Shown here: one piece after another, positions 1 to 9,162 of the stretch | How positions within the stretch are numbered: the first letter of the stretch is position 1 | Layout of the letters: each line of letters opens with the position of its first letter | DNA from: JBBSTY01 sp038235385 | Lineage (GTDB): Bacteria; Actinomycetota; Acidimicrobiia; Acidimicrobiales; Acidimicrobilacustridaceae | Direction: 5' to 3' | Assembly (NCBI GenBank): GCA_038235385.1 | Contig: JBBSTY010000047.1 | Coordinates: 1-26,083, forward strand | Length of the DNA stretch: 26,083 nucleotides | Notes under the pieces: generated by a model | The model's input: the letters and a program-made list of their open reading frames with translations, nothing else | Database searches by the model: none | What the model was told of the DNA's origin: nothing | Made by a program: the position numbers and the translations under genes

Positions 1-594
1 GACACCCACGTCGGCCTCCAGGCCCGGCTCATGTCCCAGGCCCTGCGCAAGCTCACCGCCAACCTCAACAAGACCGACACCATCTGCATCTTCATCAACC
101 AGCTGCGCGAGAAGATCGGCGTCATGTTCGGTTCGCCCGAGACCACCCCCGGTGGGCGGGCGCTCAAGTTCTACTCGTCGGTCCGTCTCGACATCCGCCG
201 CATCGAGTCCATCAAGGACGGCGCCGAGGTCGTGGGCAACCGCACCCGGGTGAAGGTCGTCAAGAACAAGGTGGCACCGCCGTTCCGCCAGGCCGAGTTC
301 GACATCATGTACGGCAAGGGCATCAGCCGTGAGGGATCGCTGCTCGACATCGGTGCCGATCTCGGCATCGTCAAGAAGTCCGGTGCCTGGTACACCTACG
401 AAGGCGAGCAGCTCGGCCAGGGTCGCGAGAACGCCAAGTCGTTCCTCACCGACAACCCCGAGATCATGATGGAGATCTCCGATCGGGTTCGCCGTGAGGC
501 CGGTGTCGACGACGATCCCAACGCGCCGGCCGAGCTCGACGCCGACGACGTCATGACCGACGCCGACGACGTGCCCATCTCGCTCGACGACTGA
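1..594 (+). CDS. recA: Recombinase RecA, C-terminal part (5' end outside window)
   Basis: The frame is open from base 1 and ends at TGA 592-594, giving 197 residues of RecA. RecA forms ATP-dependent filaments on single-stranded DNA, catalyses strand exchange and triggers LexA self-cleavage. Visible are the L1-side segment 'LQARLMSQALRKLT', 'FINQLREKIGVMFG', the L2-loop region 'GSPETTPGGRALKFYSSVR' and the C-terminal stretch with 'KSGAWYTYEGEQLGQG'. The tail is strongly acidic (many Asp after 'RREAGVDDD'), as is usual for RecA and thought to tune filament activity. The ATP-binding Walker A region lies upstream of the window. No recX follows; the next gene is miaB. The ATG at base 31 is internal, not a start. 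Confidence 0.97.
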   Translation, partial: DTHVGLQARLMSQALRKLTANLNKTDTICIFINQLREKIGVMFGSPETTPGGRALKFYSSVRLDIRRIESIKDGAEVVGNRTRVKVVKNKVAPPFRQAEFDIMYGKGISREGSLLDIGADLGIVKKSGAWYTYEGEQLGQGRENAKSFLTDNPEIMMEISDRVRREAGVDDDPNAPAELDADDVMTDADDVPISLDD

Positions 595-601
595 TCCGCC
601 G

Positions 602-631
602 GGTGCCCGATGGCGATCGCCGCCGGGCACC
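602..631 (+). terminator. Hairpin after recA, probable terminator
   Basis: A perfect 8-bp stem (GGTGCCCG 602-609 with CGGGCACC 624-631) lies 7 bases after the recA stop. Its 14-nt loop contains the small palindrome GGCGATCGCC. There is no U tract, which is common for actinobacterial terminators. Confidence 0.5.
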
Positions 632-660
632 TGCTGCACGTCCAACGCAACGGACACGGG

Positions 661-692
661 ACGGCGCCGGCATCTTCGGATGAGGGCGCCGT
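661..692 (+). terminator. Second hairpin between recA and miaB
   Basis: ACGGCGCC (661-668) pairs perfectly with GGCGCCGT (685-692) around a 16-nt loop. It may be a second terminator in tandem with the hairpin at 602-631; no U tract follows. A structural role without termination is equally possible. Confidence 0.35.
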
Positions 693-747
693 GTCGCGTC
701 TGCGTCGCCCGACCCGTGCCGAGGTGAGGGGCGCGGGCCCGACGACC

Positions 748-753
748 TAACCT
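748..753 (+). promoter_or_regulatory. -10-like TAACCT of a leaderless miaB promoter
   Basis: TAACCT ends 6 nt before the GTG at 760, so transcription would begin at the start codon. No Shine-Dalgarno precedes miaB. This supports GTG 760 as the start. Confidence 0.55.
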
Positions 754-759
754 GACGCG

Positions 760-2220
760 GTGGAGAAGCGCTACCTCATCCGCACCTACGGGTGCCAGAT
801 GAACGAACACGACTCGGAACGCATCGCCGGCCTGCTCGAGGCCGACGGGATGGCGCCCGCCGAGTCGATCGACGACGCCGATGTCGTGGTGCTCAACACC
901 TGCTGCATCCGAGAGAACGCCGACAACAAGCTCTACGGCCACCTCGGTGCGCTGAAGGCGCTCAAGGACGACCGCCCCGACCTCGAGATCGTCGTGAGCG
1001 GGTGCCTGGCCCAGAAGGACCGCGACCTGATCCAGGAGCGCGCCGGCCACGTGGATGTCGTGCTCGGCACCCACAACGTGCACCGAACGGCGGAGCTGCT
1101 GGCGCAGGCGCGCGTGGACGGCCCCGTCACCGAGATCTGGGAGGAGGCCGCCGACGACGTCGACGCCTTCCCGTCTGCGCTGCCCGCCACGCGCGACCTG
1201 CCCTACGCCGCCTGGGTCACCATCCAGATCGGATGCGACAACGCCTGCGCGTTCTGCATCGTGCCCTCGGTGCGGGGCAAGGAGATCAGCCGCCCGTTCG
1301 GCGAGCTCGTCGCCGAGGTGGAGCGGCTCGCCGCCGATGGGGTCGTCGAGGTCACGCTGCTCGGCCAGAACGTCAACTCCTACGGGCGCGACCTCACCAC
1401 GGCACTGCGTGGCCAGGCGCCGAGCGACCTGGACCGGGACCGAACCGGGCCGTCGTGGGCGTCGGATCCGGCGCGTCGGCCGCGGCCGCTGTTCGCCGAC
1501 CTCCTCGACGCCGTCGCCGACGTGGAGGGCATCCGGCGGGTGCGCTACACCAGCCCGCACCCCAAGGATCTCCGACCCGAGACGATCACGGCCATGGCGG
1601 CCAACCCGGCGGTCAGCCCGCACCTCCACCTGCCCCTGCAGTCGGGGAGCGACCGCGTCCTGGCGGCTATGCACCGGGGCTACACCGCCGCCCGCTACCT
1701 CGACAAGCTCGCCGCCGCCCGCGCCGCCATCGACGACCTCGCGGTCACCACCGACATCATCGTGGGGTTCCCCGGCGAGACCGACGACGACTTCGCCCGC
1801 ACCCTCGAGGTCGTCGCCGCCGCCGAGTACGACAGCGCCTACACGTTCATCTACTCGCCCCGGTCCGGAACCGAAGCGGCCGAGATGGTCGACCAGTACG
1901 TCGATCCGGCGGTCGTGGCCGAGCGCTTCGAGCGTCTCCGGGTGGTGGTCGAGCGGTCGGCGTTGGCCAAGCACGAAGCCCGCATCGGCCGAACCGAGGA
2001 GGTGGTGGTGGAGGGCCCGAGCAAGCGCGACGCGACGGTCACCTCGGGCCGGACCGGTCAGAACAAGCTGGTGCACTTCCGTGCCGACCGGGTGCTGCGG
2101 CCCGGCACCATCGCCGAGATCCTCGTCACCGGAGCCGGACCTCACTTCCTGCGCGGCGAACTGGTCGAGGTCACCGCCGCGCCCCGTCACCGCACCCGCA
2201 TCCCCGTCGCTGCCGGCTGA
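760..2220 (+). CDS. miaB: tRNA-2-methylthio-N6-dimethylallyladenosine synthase MiaB
   Basis: A 486-aa radical-SAM methylthiotransferase that adds the 2-methylthio group to i6A37 of tRNAs, acting after MiaA. The N-terminal MTTase domain carries cluster cysteines C12 ('YGCQMN'), C48 ('NTCC') and C82 ('SGCLAQ'). The radical-SAM CxxxCxxC is C159, C163, C166 ('CDNACAFC'). A C-terminal TRAM domain follows ('GRTEEVVVEGPSKRDATV'). Roughly residues 210-242 form a polar Asp/Arg/Pro-rich insertion after 'GQNVNSYG' that typical family members lack or have much shorter. The start is GTG at 760, right before the conserved 'RYLIRTYGCQMN' and 6 nt after a -10-like TAACCT. The kinase gene begins 11 bases after the stop and miaA follows it. 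Confidence 0.95.
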   Translation: MEKRYLIRTYGCQMNEHDSERIAGLLEADGMAPAESIDDADVVVLNTCCIRENADNKLYGHLGALKALKDDRPDLEIVVSGCLAQKDRDLIQERAGHVDVVLGTHNVHRTAELLAQARVDGPVTEIWEEAADDVDAFPSALPATRDLPYAAWVTIQIGCDNACAFCIVPSVRGKEISRPFGELVAEVERLAADGVVEVTLLGQNVNSYGRDLTTALRGQAPSDLDRDRTGPSWASDPARRPRPLFADLLDAVADVEGIRRVRYTSPHPKDLRPETITAMAANPAVSPHLHLPLQSGSDRVLAAMHRGYTAARYLDKLAAARAAIDDLAVTTDIIVGFPGETDDDFARTLEVVAAAEYDSAYTFIYSPRSGTEAAEMVDQYVDPAVVAERFERLRVVVERSALAKHEARIGRTEEVVVEGPSKRDATVTSGRTGQNKLVHFRADRVLRPGTIAEILVTGAGPHFLRGELVEVTAAPRHRTRIPVAAG

Positions 2221-2231
2221 CGTGCACCGCT

Positions 2232-3095
2232 GTGGCTGATCCCGCCACGCCGGCGTTCGTCGAGGGTCCGCCGGTGGAACCCATCGCCGACCTGCCCGCT
2301 GCCGTGGCCGCGGCGGTCGACGGCGCCACGTGGTCATCGGTGCGCGGAGGTCTCTCGGACGCCCGCGTCGACCTCCTGCGCTTCCCCGACGGCCACCACG
2401 CCTTCTTGAAGTCGGCGCCGTCGACCCACGATCCGGAGCTGCCCGGCGCGCAGTTGGTCGCCGAGCACGAGCGGTTGCAGTGGTTGGCCGACCTCCTCCC
2501 CGTGCCCGAGGTGGTGGCGTTCGCCGACGGACCGGCGGGCAGCTTCTTGCTGACGGCAGCGGCGGCGGGCTCTCCGGCCACCGATCCCGTGAACCACCAG
2601 GACCCCGACGCGCTCATCGTCGCGCTGGCCGCCGGGCTGCGGCGGGTGCACGACCTGCCCACGGCCGGCTGCCCCGGTCCGGTCGGCGTGGATCCGCGCC
2701 TCGAACGGGCCCGCTCGCGGGTCGAGCGTGGATTGGTCCACCAGCGCGACTTCGAGCCGGCGTACGCCCGGTTCACGCCGGAACGACTGGTGGAGCTGCT
2801 CGTCGACGCCCGTCCGTCCGGACCCGAGGACCTCGTGGTCGTCCACGGCGACCCGTCGCTCACCAACCTGCTGCTCGGTCCGGTGGGCGACGAGCGGACC
2901 CTGGCCATCACCGGCTACGTCGACGTCGACCGTGCGGGCGTCGCCGATCGCTACCTCGACCTCGCCATCATCGCTCGCAGCCTGGCGTCGAACCTCACGC
3001 CGGAAGCGCTCGGTCCGTTCTTCCACGCCTACGGCATCGAGGCTCCCGACCTCGCCAAGGTCGACTTCTACGTGCTGCTCGACGAGTTCTGGTGA
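2232..3095 (+). CDS. Aminoglycoside phosphotransferase-like (APH) kinase, substrate unknown
   Basis: A 287-aa protein of the APH/choline-kinase-like fold, closest in motifs to the APH(3') group. K60 in 'HAFLKS' fits the ATP-binding lysine and 'EHERLQWL' (about 78-85) the following Glu helix. 'VHGDPSLTNLLL' (204-215) is the catalytic loop, with D207 as predicted base and N212 as metal ligand. 'YVDVDRAGVADRYLDLAI' (229-246) matches the metal loop that in APH(3') reads DCGRLGVADRYQD; here the DxG is DxD. The start is GTG 2232, 11 bases after miaB; GTG 2274 is an alternative. The stop overlaps the GTG of miaA (GTGA), so the two are probably translationally coupled. The natural substrate cannot be read from sequence. 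Resistance is possible, but placement in a housekeeping operon argues for a metabolic role. Confidence 0.85.
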   Translation: MADPATPAFVEGPPVEPIADLPAAVAAAVDGATWSSVRGGLSDARVDLLRFPDGHHAFLKSAPSTHDPELPGAQLVAEHERLQWLADLLPVPEVVAFADGPAGSFLLTAAAAGSPATDPVNHQDPDALIVALAAGLRRVHDLPTAGCPGPVGVDPRLERARSRVERGLVHQRDFEPAYARFTPERLVELLVDARPSGPEDLVVVHGDPSLTNLLLGPVGDERTLAITGYVDVDRAGVADRYLDLAIIARSLASNLTPEALGPFFHAYGIEAPDLAKVDFYVLLDEFW

Positions 3096-4063
3096 CGTCG
3101 GGCGAGGATCGGCTGGCACCGGCGTCCTCGCCACCCTCGCCGCGGCGTTCGTCGCTCGGCGAGGTCGCGCTGGTGGGCACCACGGCGTCGGGGAAGTCGG
3201 CCCTCGCCCTCGCCATCGCCGGGGCCGACCCGACCGTCGAGCTGGTCTCGGTCGATTCGATGCAGGTGTACCGCGGGATGGACATCGGGACGGCGAAGCC
3301 GACCGCGGCCGAGCAGGCCGAGGTCGTCCACCACCTGATCGACGTCGCCGACCCCCACGAGGAGTACGCGGTCGCGCGCTTCGCCGACGACGTGCGTTCG
3401 GCGCGAGCCGAGATCGCGGCGCGGGGCCATCGGGCCCTCTTCGTGGGGGGCACCGGTCTCTACCTCAGCGCCGTGGTCGATGACCTCGATGTTCCCGGGC
3501 GGTACCCCGACGTGCGGGCTCGCCTCGACGCCGAGCCGGACACCGCCGCCCTGCATCGGCGCCTGGGCGAGCTCGATCCGGTGGCGGCGGCGCGCATGGA
3601 GCCCACCAACCGCCGCCGGATCGTCCGGGCGCTCGAGGTCACCGAGGGGTCGGGCCGACCGTTCTCGTCGTTCGGTCCCGGCCTGACCTCGTACCCGCCG
3701 ACGTCGGTGCAGCTGGTGGGCATCCGCCTGCCGCGCCCGGTGGTCGACGCCCGCATCGAGGCCCGGTACCGGGCGCAGATCGATGCCGGCTTCCTCGATG
3801 AGATCCGGCGCCTGGCCGAACGGCCCGAGGGCCTCTCGCGCACGGCAGCCCAGGCGCTCGGGTACAAGGAGCTGCTCGACCACGTCGCCGGCCGTTCGCC
3901 GCTCGACGACGCCATCGAGTGCGCCGTGATCCGCACCCGGCGCTTCGCCCGACGCCAGGAGCGTTGGTTCCGCCGTGATCCGCGCATCACCTGGTTCGAA
4001 CCGCCGATCGACGACCCCGATCCGATGCGCGTCCTGCCCGATCTCCTGGCCGCCATCACCTGA
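3092..4063 (+). CDS. miaA: tRNA dimethylallyltransferase MiaA
   Basis: A 323-aa enzyme that transfers dimethylallyl from DMAPP to N6 of A37 in tRNAs reading UNN codons, making the substrate of MiaB. P-loop 'GTTASGKS' (29-36); 'DSMQVYRGMDIGTAKP' (55-70) with the catalytic Asp; 'HHLIDVADPHEEYAVARF'; 'GGTGLYLSAV'; and the C-terminal tRNA-contact segment 'YKELLDHVAG...IRTRRFARRQERWFRRD' in pieces. The start is GTG 3092, overlapping the upstream stop as GTGA. This gives about 23 residues before the first beta strand 'EVALVG', somewhat longer than usual; no better internal start precedes the P-loop. Last gene of the miaB operon, followed by about 200 bases before dapF. Confidence 0.94.
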   Translation: MTSGEDRLAPASSPPSPRRSSLGEVALVGTTASGKSALALAIAGADPTVELVSVDSMQVYRGMDIGTAKPTAAEQAEVVHHLIDVADPHEEYAVARFADDVRSARAEIAARGHRALFVGGTGLYLSAVVDDLDVPGRYPDVRARLDAEPDTAALHRRLGELDPVAAARMEPTNRRRIVRALEVTEGSGRPFSSFGPGLTSYPPTSVQLVGIRLPRPVVDARIEARYRAQIDAGFLDEIRRLAERPEGLSRTAAQALGYKELLDHVAGRSPLDDAIECAVIRTRRFARRQERWFRRDPRITWFEPPIDDPDPMRVLPDLLAAIT

Positions 4064-4161
4064 GGATCGGCACGCACGCGATGCCGGCTCGTCGGCGGTC
4101 TCCGTGCCCACCGTCCGTCGGTCGGCTCCGGAATGCGGGCGGGACGCCACGACGTGGGCGA

Positions 4162-4167
4162 TACCCT
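4162..4167 (+). promoter_or_regulatory. Possible -10 (TACCCT) for dapF-hflX
   Basis: TACCCT lies about 95 bases before the dapF start, within the 199-base gap after miaA. No convincing -35 is visible. It is proposed because dapF has a Shine-Dalgarno and therefore a leader. Confidence 0.25.
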
Positions 4168-4262
4168 CCACCTCGACGGCCCGGGTCGGTGCCCACCCGT
4201 GTCCACCGTCGATCGCCGTCGTCGAACCGTTCGTCGCACCGGCGCCATCTCGGAGGAACCTC

Positions 4263-5101
4263 TTGCACCTGTCCAAGCACCACGGCCTCGGCAACGACTT
4301 CCTGGTCGTGCTCGATGCGCGCCACGAGGGTGCGCTCGCCATCGACGGCGTGCTCGCGGCACGGCTGTGCGATCGCCGACGGGGCATCGGCGCAGACGGG
4401 CTGATCCACGGCGCCGCGCCTGACGCCGACGACGCGGTTTCGGGGATCGACGTGGTGATGCACCTGTTCAACTCGGACGGGTCGCGAGCCGAGATCAGCG
4501 GCAACGGCATCCGTTGCCTGGCCCAGGCGGTGGCCCGCGAGCGCGGTGAGTCCGACACCATGGTCGTGGCCGCCACCGACCGGGGCGTCCGCACCCTGAC
4601 GGTGACCCCTACCGACGATCCCGCCACCTGCCGGGTGCGCGTCGACATGGGCATGCCCCGGCCAGGCCCGCCCGTGCCCCCGCTGGTGGAGGACTCGCTG
4701 CACGGCCTCCACGGCACCGTCGACATGGGCAACCCGCACCTGGTGGTCGTCGTCGACGATCCGGCCGCCATCGACCTCGCGACCGAGGGCGCCTGGATCG
4801 AAGCGCAGTTCCCAGGCGGGGTGAACGTCGAGTACATCGCCGTCTCGGACGACCGCTCCACCATCGAGCTCCGGGTGTGGGAACGCGGCGCGGGCATCAC
4901 CGAGGCGTGCGGCTCCGGGGCGTGTGCCGCCGCGCACCTCACCCACGGGTGGGGCCTGACCGGCGCCCACGTCCGCGTCGCCATGCCCGGCGGCACCGCC
5001 GACGTGGAGCTCGACGACACCACCGCCACACTGATCGGGCCGTCGGTGCTCGTCGCGGACGTCGACGTCGACGCGGATCTCGTCGCCGCGGAGGTGCGCG
5101 C

Positions 5102-5105
<4 letters not shown>
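4263..5105 (+). CDS. dapF: Diaminopimelate epimerase DapF with Ser replacing the first catalytic Cys
   Basis: A 280-aa protein converting LL-DAP to meso-DAP for peptidoglycan and lysine. The start is TTG 4263: GGAGGA at 4252-4257 sits 5 nt upstream and 'LHLSKHHGLGNDFLV' is the expected N-terminus. Seen: 'NDFLVVLD', 'RRRGIGADGLI', 'FNSDGSRAEISGNGIRCL', 'MGNPHLVVVV', 'GVNVEYIAV', 'WERGAGITEACGSGACAAA'. The family uses two Cys: one in xCGNGxR, one in CGSGAC. The second is present (C216), but the first is S79 (codon AGC 4497-4499). The downstream C84 of 'GIRCL' is also present in many ordinary family members and is not the catalytic one. The stop overlaps hflX (ATGA). DapC and DapD of the same pathway lie 2-5 kb downstream. 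Function is likely but the substitution needs explanation. Confidence 0.92.
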
Positions 5106-6643
<1,538 letters not shown>

Positions 6644-6723
6644 TCAGATCCGACAGCTCGTCTCCCGGCTGCACCGCCGCCACGGCGCTGGTGACCTGAT
6701 CGGTCCGGGCACCGGCCATCGCG

Positions 6724-6764
6724 CCGCCACGGTGCGTCGATGATGACGACGTCGACCGTGGCGG
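6724..6764. terminator. Perfect 10-bp inverted repeat after hflX
   Basis: CCGCCACGGT (6724-6733) pairs perfectly with ACCGTGGCGG (6755-6764) around 21 nt, inside which CGTC/GACG can pair further. It lies 80 bases after the hflX stop in the 226-base gap before dapC. No U tract. Nothing else was recognised in this gap apart from the dapC promoter. Confidence 0.45.
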
Positions 6765-6857
6765 TCGCTCGATCGGTGGCGGTCATGGCGTCACCCGAGC
6801 CGACGCCGCTCCAGGATCACTCGAGCCCGGCTTGAGCCGACCCGGATCCCCATGTGG

Positions 6858-6863
6858 TCGAAT
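6858..6863 (+). promoter_or_regulatory. Weak -10-like TCGAAT before dapC
   Basis: TCGAAT ends 6 nt before ATG 6870, the leaderless geometry seen elsewhere in the window. It departs from TANNNT at position 2. It favours ATG 6870 over the upstream in-frame ATG 6852. Confidence 0.35.
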
Positions 6864-6869
6864 GAGCCC

Positions 6870-7985
6870 ATGGCCTCCACTGCCGGGTTCCAGCCCCCGC
6901 CGTACCCCTACGACCGCCTCGTCGAGCTCCGGTCGATCGCCGACCGACTCGACGGCGGATGCGTCGACCTGTCGGTGGGGACCCCGTCGGACGCGCCGCC
7001 CGACCTGGTGGTGCGGGCCCTCGGCTCGTCGGGGAGCGAGCGCTCCTACCCGGGGTCGGTGGGTTCGGAGGCGTTCCGGGTCGGGGCGGCCGAGTGGATG
7101 GAGCGCCGCCTCGGCGTCTCGGTGGCCCCGAACGCCCTGGCCGCGTGCATCGGCACCAAGGAACTGGTCGCCGGTGTGCCTCACTGGCTGCGGCTGCGGT
7201 CGCCCGATCGCGACACGGTCCTGTACCCCGAGGTGAGCTACCCGAGCTACGAGATGGGGGCCACGCTCGCCGGGTGCCGCGCGGTTCCCGTGCGCGTCGA
7301 CGGCGACTGGCGCCTCGACCTGTCGAGCATCGATCCCGACGACGCCCGGCGGGCGGTCTGCCTGTGGGTCAACTCGCCGGGGAACCCGGCCGGTGGGATC
7401 GACGACCTCGATGCGGTCGCCGCCTGGGGCCGCGACCACGACGTGCCCGTGTTCAGCGACGAGTGCTACGTCGAGTTCACCTGGGACGGCCCCCGTCGCA
7501 CCATCCTCGAAGCTGGCCTCGACGGGGTGATCGCCGTCCACTCGCTGTCCAAGCGCTCGAACCTCGCCGGCGTGCGCGCCGGGTTCTACGCCGGGGATGC
7601 CGACCTGGTCGAGTACCTGAGCGAGGTGCGCAAGCACGCGGGGCTGATGGTCCCGGGACCGGTGCAGGCGGCGGCGATCGCCGCGTGGGCCGACGACGCC
7701 CACGTCGATGCCCAGGCCGCTCGGTACCGCGAGCGCATCGAACGTGGTCGGGCGATCCTCGCCGCGGTGGGCGCACCTGCGCCGTTCCCGGGTGGGGCGT
7801 TCTACCTGTGGCCCGAAGCGCCCGACGGCGACGCATGGGCCTTCGCCCGCGCCCTCGCGTCCGATGCCGGGATGCTCGTCAGCCCGGGCGAGTTCTACGG
7901 CTCGGCCGCCGCACGCCACGTCCGCCTCGCGCTCGTCGCGCCGATGGATCGCCTCGATCTCGTGGCGCGCCGCCTCGGGATCTGA
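6870..7985 (+). CDS. dapC: Succinyldiaminopimelate transaminase DapC
   Basis: A 371-aa fold-type I PLP aminotransferase, matching the actinobacterial DapC that converts N-succinyl-2-amino-6-ketopimelate to N-succinyl-LL-DAP using glutamate. The N-terminus 'FQPPPYPYDRL' is typical of this subfamily. 'WVNSPGNPAGG' (166-175) holds the PLP/carboxylate Asn, 'SDECYVEF' (196-203) the PLP-ring Asp and Tyr, and 'SLSKRSNLAGVRAGF' (225-239) the Schiff-base lysine K228. I chose ATG 6870 because the conserved N-terminus begins just after it and a -10-like element sits 6 nt upstream; ATG 6852 would add six residues. The substrate assignment is strengthened by dapD 2 kb downstream; other class-I aminotransferase activities remain possible. 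Confidence 0.88.
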   Translation: MASTAGFQPPPYPYDRLVELRSIADRLDGGCVDLSVGTPSDAPPDLVVRALGSSGSERSYPGSVGSEAFRVGAAEWMERRLGVSVAPNALAACIGTKELVAGVPHWLRLRSPDRDTVLYPEVSYPSYEMGATLAGCRAVPVRVDGDWRLDLSSIDPDDARRAVCLWVNSPGNPAGGIDDLDAVAAWGRDHDVPVFSDECYVEFTWDGPRRTILEAGLDGVIAVHSLSKRSNLAGVRAGFYAGDADLVEYLSEVRKHAGLMVPGPVQAAAIAAWADDAHVDAQAARYRERIERGRAILAAVGAPAPFPGGAFYLWPEAPDGDAWAFARALASDAGMLVSPGEFYGSAAARHVRLALVAPMDRLDLVARRLGI

Positions 7986-8044
7986 TCGTCGGGGCCGCGT
8001 CGCCGGCGACCGACCCCGGATCACGTCCGATGTCGCTGGTGGGC

Positions 8045-8050
8045 CACAAT
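8045..8050 (+). promoter_or_regulatory. -10-like CACAAT of a leaderless promoter
   Basis: CACAAT ends 7 nt before ATG 8058. The alternative ATG at 8049 would overlap the hexamer itself, so 8058 is preferred as start. Confidence 0.4.
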
Positions 8051-8057
8051 GGCCGCC

Positions 8058-9134
8058 ATGAGCGATCCGGCGACGCCCGACCCCAGCCGATCCCCGTTCG
8101 GAGGAACCACCTCGGCGAGCCCCCCGGCCGCCGCATCCCCGTTCGGCCCGGGCGCCGCCGCATCCGCATCGCCGGCGGCGGAGATCCGTCCCGCCAAGAA
8201 GTGGGGCTGGATCGGCGCCGTGATCCTCGTCCTCGGACCGGTGATCGCCATCGTCTGGTTCGTGTTCTCGGTGGTGAACCTGGCGTCGCTCCCCGATTCC
8301 TACGCCCGCATCGATGTGCCCGGCGAGCGCACCGTGCGACTGCAGTCGGGCCGGAACACGATCTTCGGCGAAACCGAGCCGTACCCGAGCTCGTATTCGC
8401 TGCGCGCCCGACCCGAGGTCACCATCACCGACGGCGCCGGGAACGCGCTGGACGTCGACGAGATCATCGCCGGCTCGTCCTCGTCGTCCTACTCCAGCGG
8501 CGGGATGCGCGGCATCCCCTTCGCCGCCGTGGATGTCCCCTCCACCGACCTGTACACCGTGGTCGTCCGGCGGCCCGCCGTCCGCGATCGCACCTCGTCG
8601 GCGTACGGGACCGACGCGGTTCGGGTGGCCATCGGCACGGACTTCGACGGCACCGCCATCTTCGGCGTCGTGGCATCGATCGTGCTCGGCGGCCTCACCT
8701 TCGTCGTCGGCCTGACCATCCTCATCGTGGTGACCGTCAAGCGCGCCGGCGCCCTGCGCCGCCTCCATCCCCGGGGTCTCCCGCCCTACGGCAGTCCGCC
8801 TCTGGGGTACGGTCCGCCGCCCGGGTACGGCCCGCCTCCGGGGTATGGCCCGCCTCCGGGGTATGGCCCGCCTCCGGGGTACGGCCCGCCTCCGGGGTAC
8901 GGTCCGCCGCCCGGGTACGGCCCGCCTCCGGGGTACGGCGCGGCTCCCGTTGCCGAACCGCCCGGCACGCAACCGACGGCCGTGCCGGCCCCGCCTGCGT
9001 CCGCCGCCGTCACCACGCGGGCGCCCGCGTCGCCGACCGACGAGACGCGCACCTCCGATCGGGCCATCGGCGCGGATCCGCCTGCGACCCCGTGGGCCGC
9101 GCCCGGCGCGCCGGACGATCGGCCACGGCCGTGA
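8058..9134 (+). CDS. Two-TM membrane protein with GPPPGY-repeat tail, function unknown
   Basis: A 358-aa protein I cannot assign to a named family. The N-terminus (about 1-45) is Ala/Pro/Ser-rich and disordered-looking. A first membrane segment follows 'KKWGWIGAVILVLGPVIAIV'. An extracytoplasmic domain of about 130 residues (beta-rich look, 'RTVRLQSGRNTIFGE', Ser-rich 'GSSSSSYSSGG') leads to a second membrane segment 'GVVASIVLGGLTFVVGLTIL'. The cytoplasmic tail starts with basic 'VKRAGALRRLHPRG' and contains seven GPPPGY units, then an Ala/Pro/Thr-rich end. Pro/Gly/Tyr-rich tails are common in actinobacterial membrane proteins and may self-associate. The next gene shares the TM-domain-TM layout. 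It lies between dapC and dapD. Confidence 0.8.
   Translation: MSDPATPDPSRSPFGGTTSASPPAAASPFGPGAAASASPAAEIRPAKKWGWIGAVILVLGPVIAIVWFVFSVVNLASLPDSYARIDVPGERTVRLQSGRNTIFGETEPYPSSYSLRARPEVTITDGAGNALDVDEIIAGSSSSSYSSGGMRGIPFAAVDVPSTDLYTVVVRRPAVRDRTSSAYGTDAVRVAIGTDFDGTAIFGVVASIVLGGLTFVVGLTILIVVTVKRAGALRRLHPRGLPPYGSPPLGYGPPPGYGPPPGYGPPPGYGPPPGYGPPPGYGPPPGYGPPPGYGAAPVAEPPGTQPTAVPAPPASAAVTTRAPASPTDETRTSDRAIGADPPATPWAAPGAPDDRPRP
8811..8936 (+). repeat. Seven 18-bp tandem repeats encoding GPPPGY
   Basis: Seven 18-bp units follow each other without gaps, preceded by a degenerate 21-bp unit (8790-8810). Units 1 and 6 are identical (ggtccgccgcccgggtac). Units 2 and 3 are identical (ending tat), and units 4, 5 and 7 are identical (ending tac). 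This pattern suggests expansion by unequal exchange or slippage. Confidence 0.95.
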
Positions 9135-9162
9135 CATCCGCGCCACCGAGCGGCGGATCCGA

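Noticed and set aside
2232..3095. Acquired antibiotic-resistance cassette
   Set aside because: No mobile element, same base composition as neighbours, and translational coupling to miaA.
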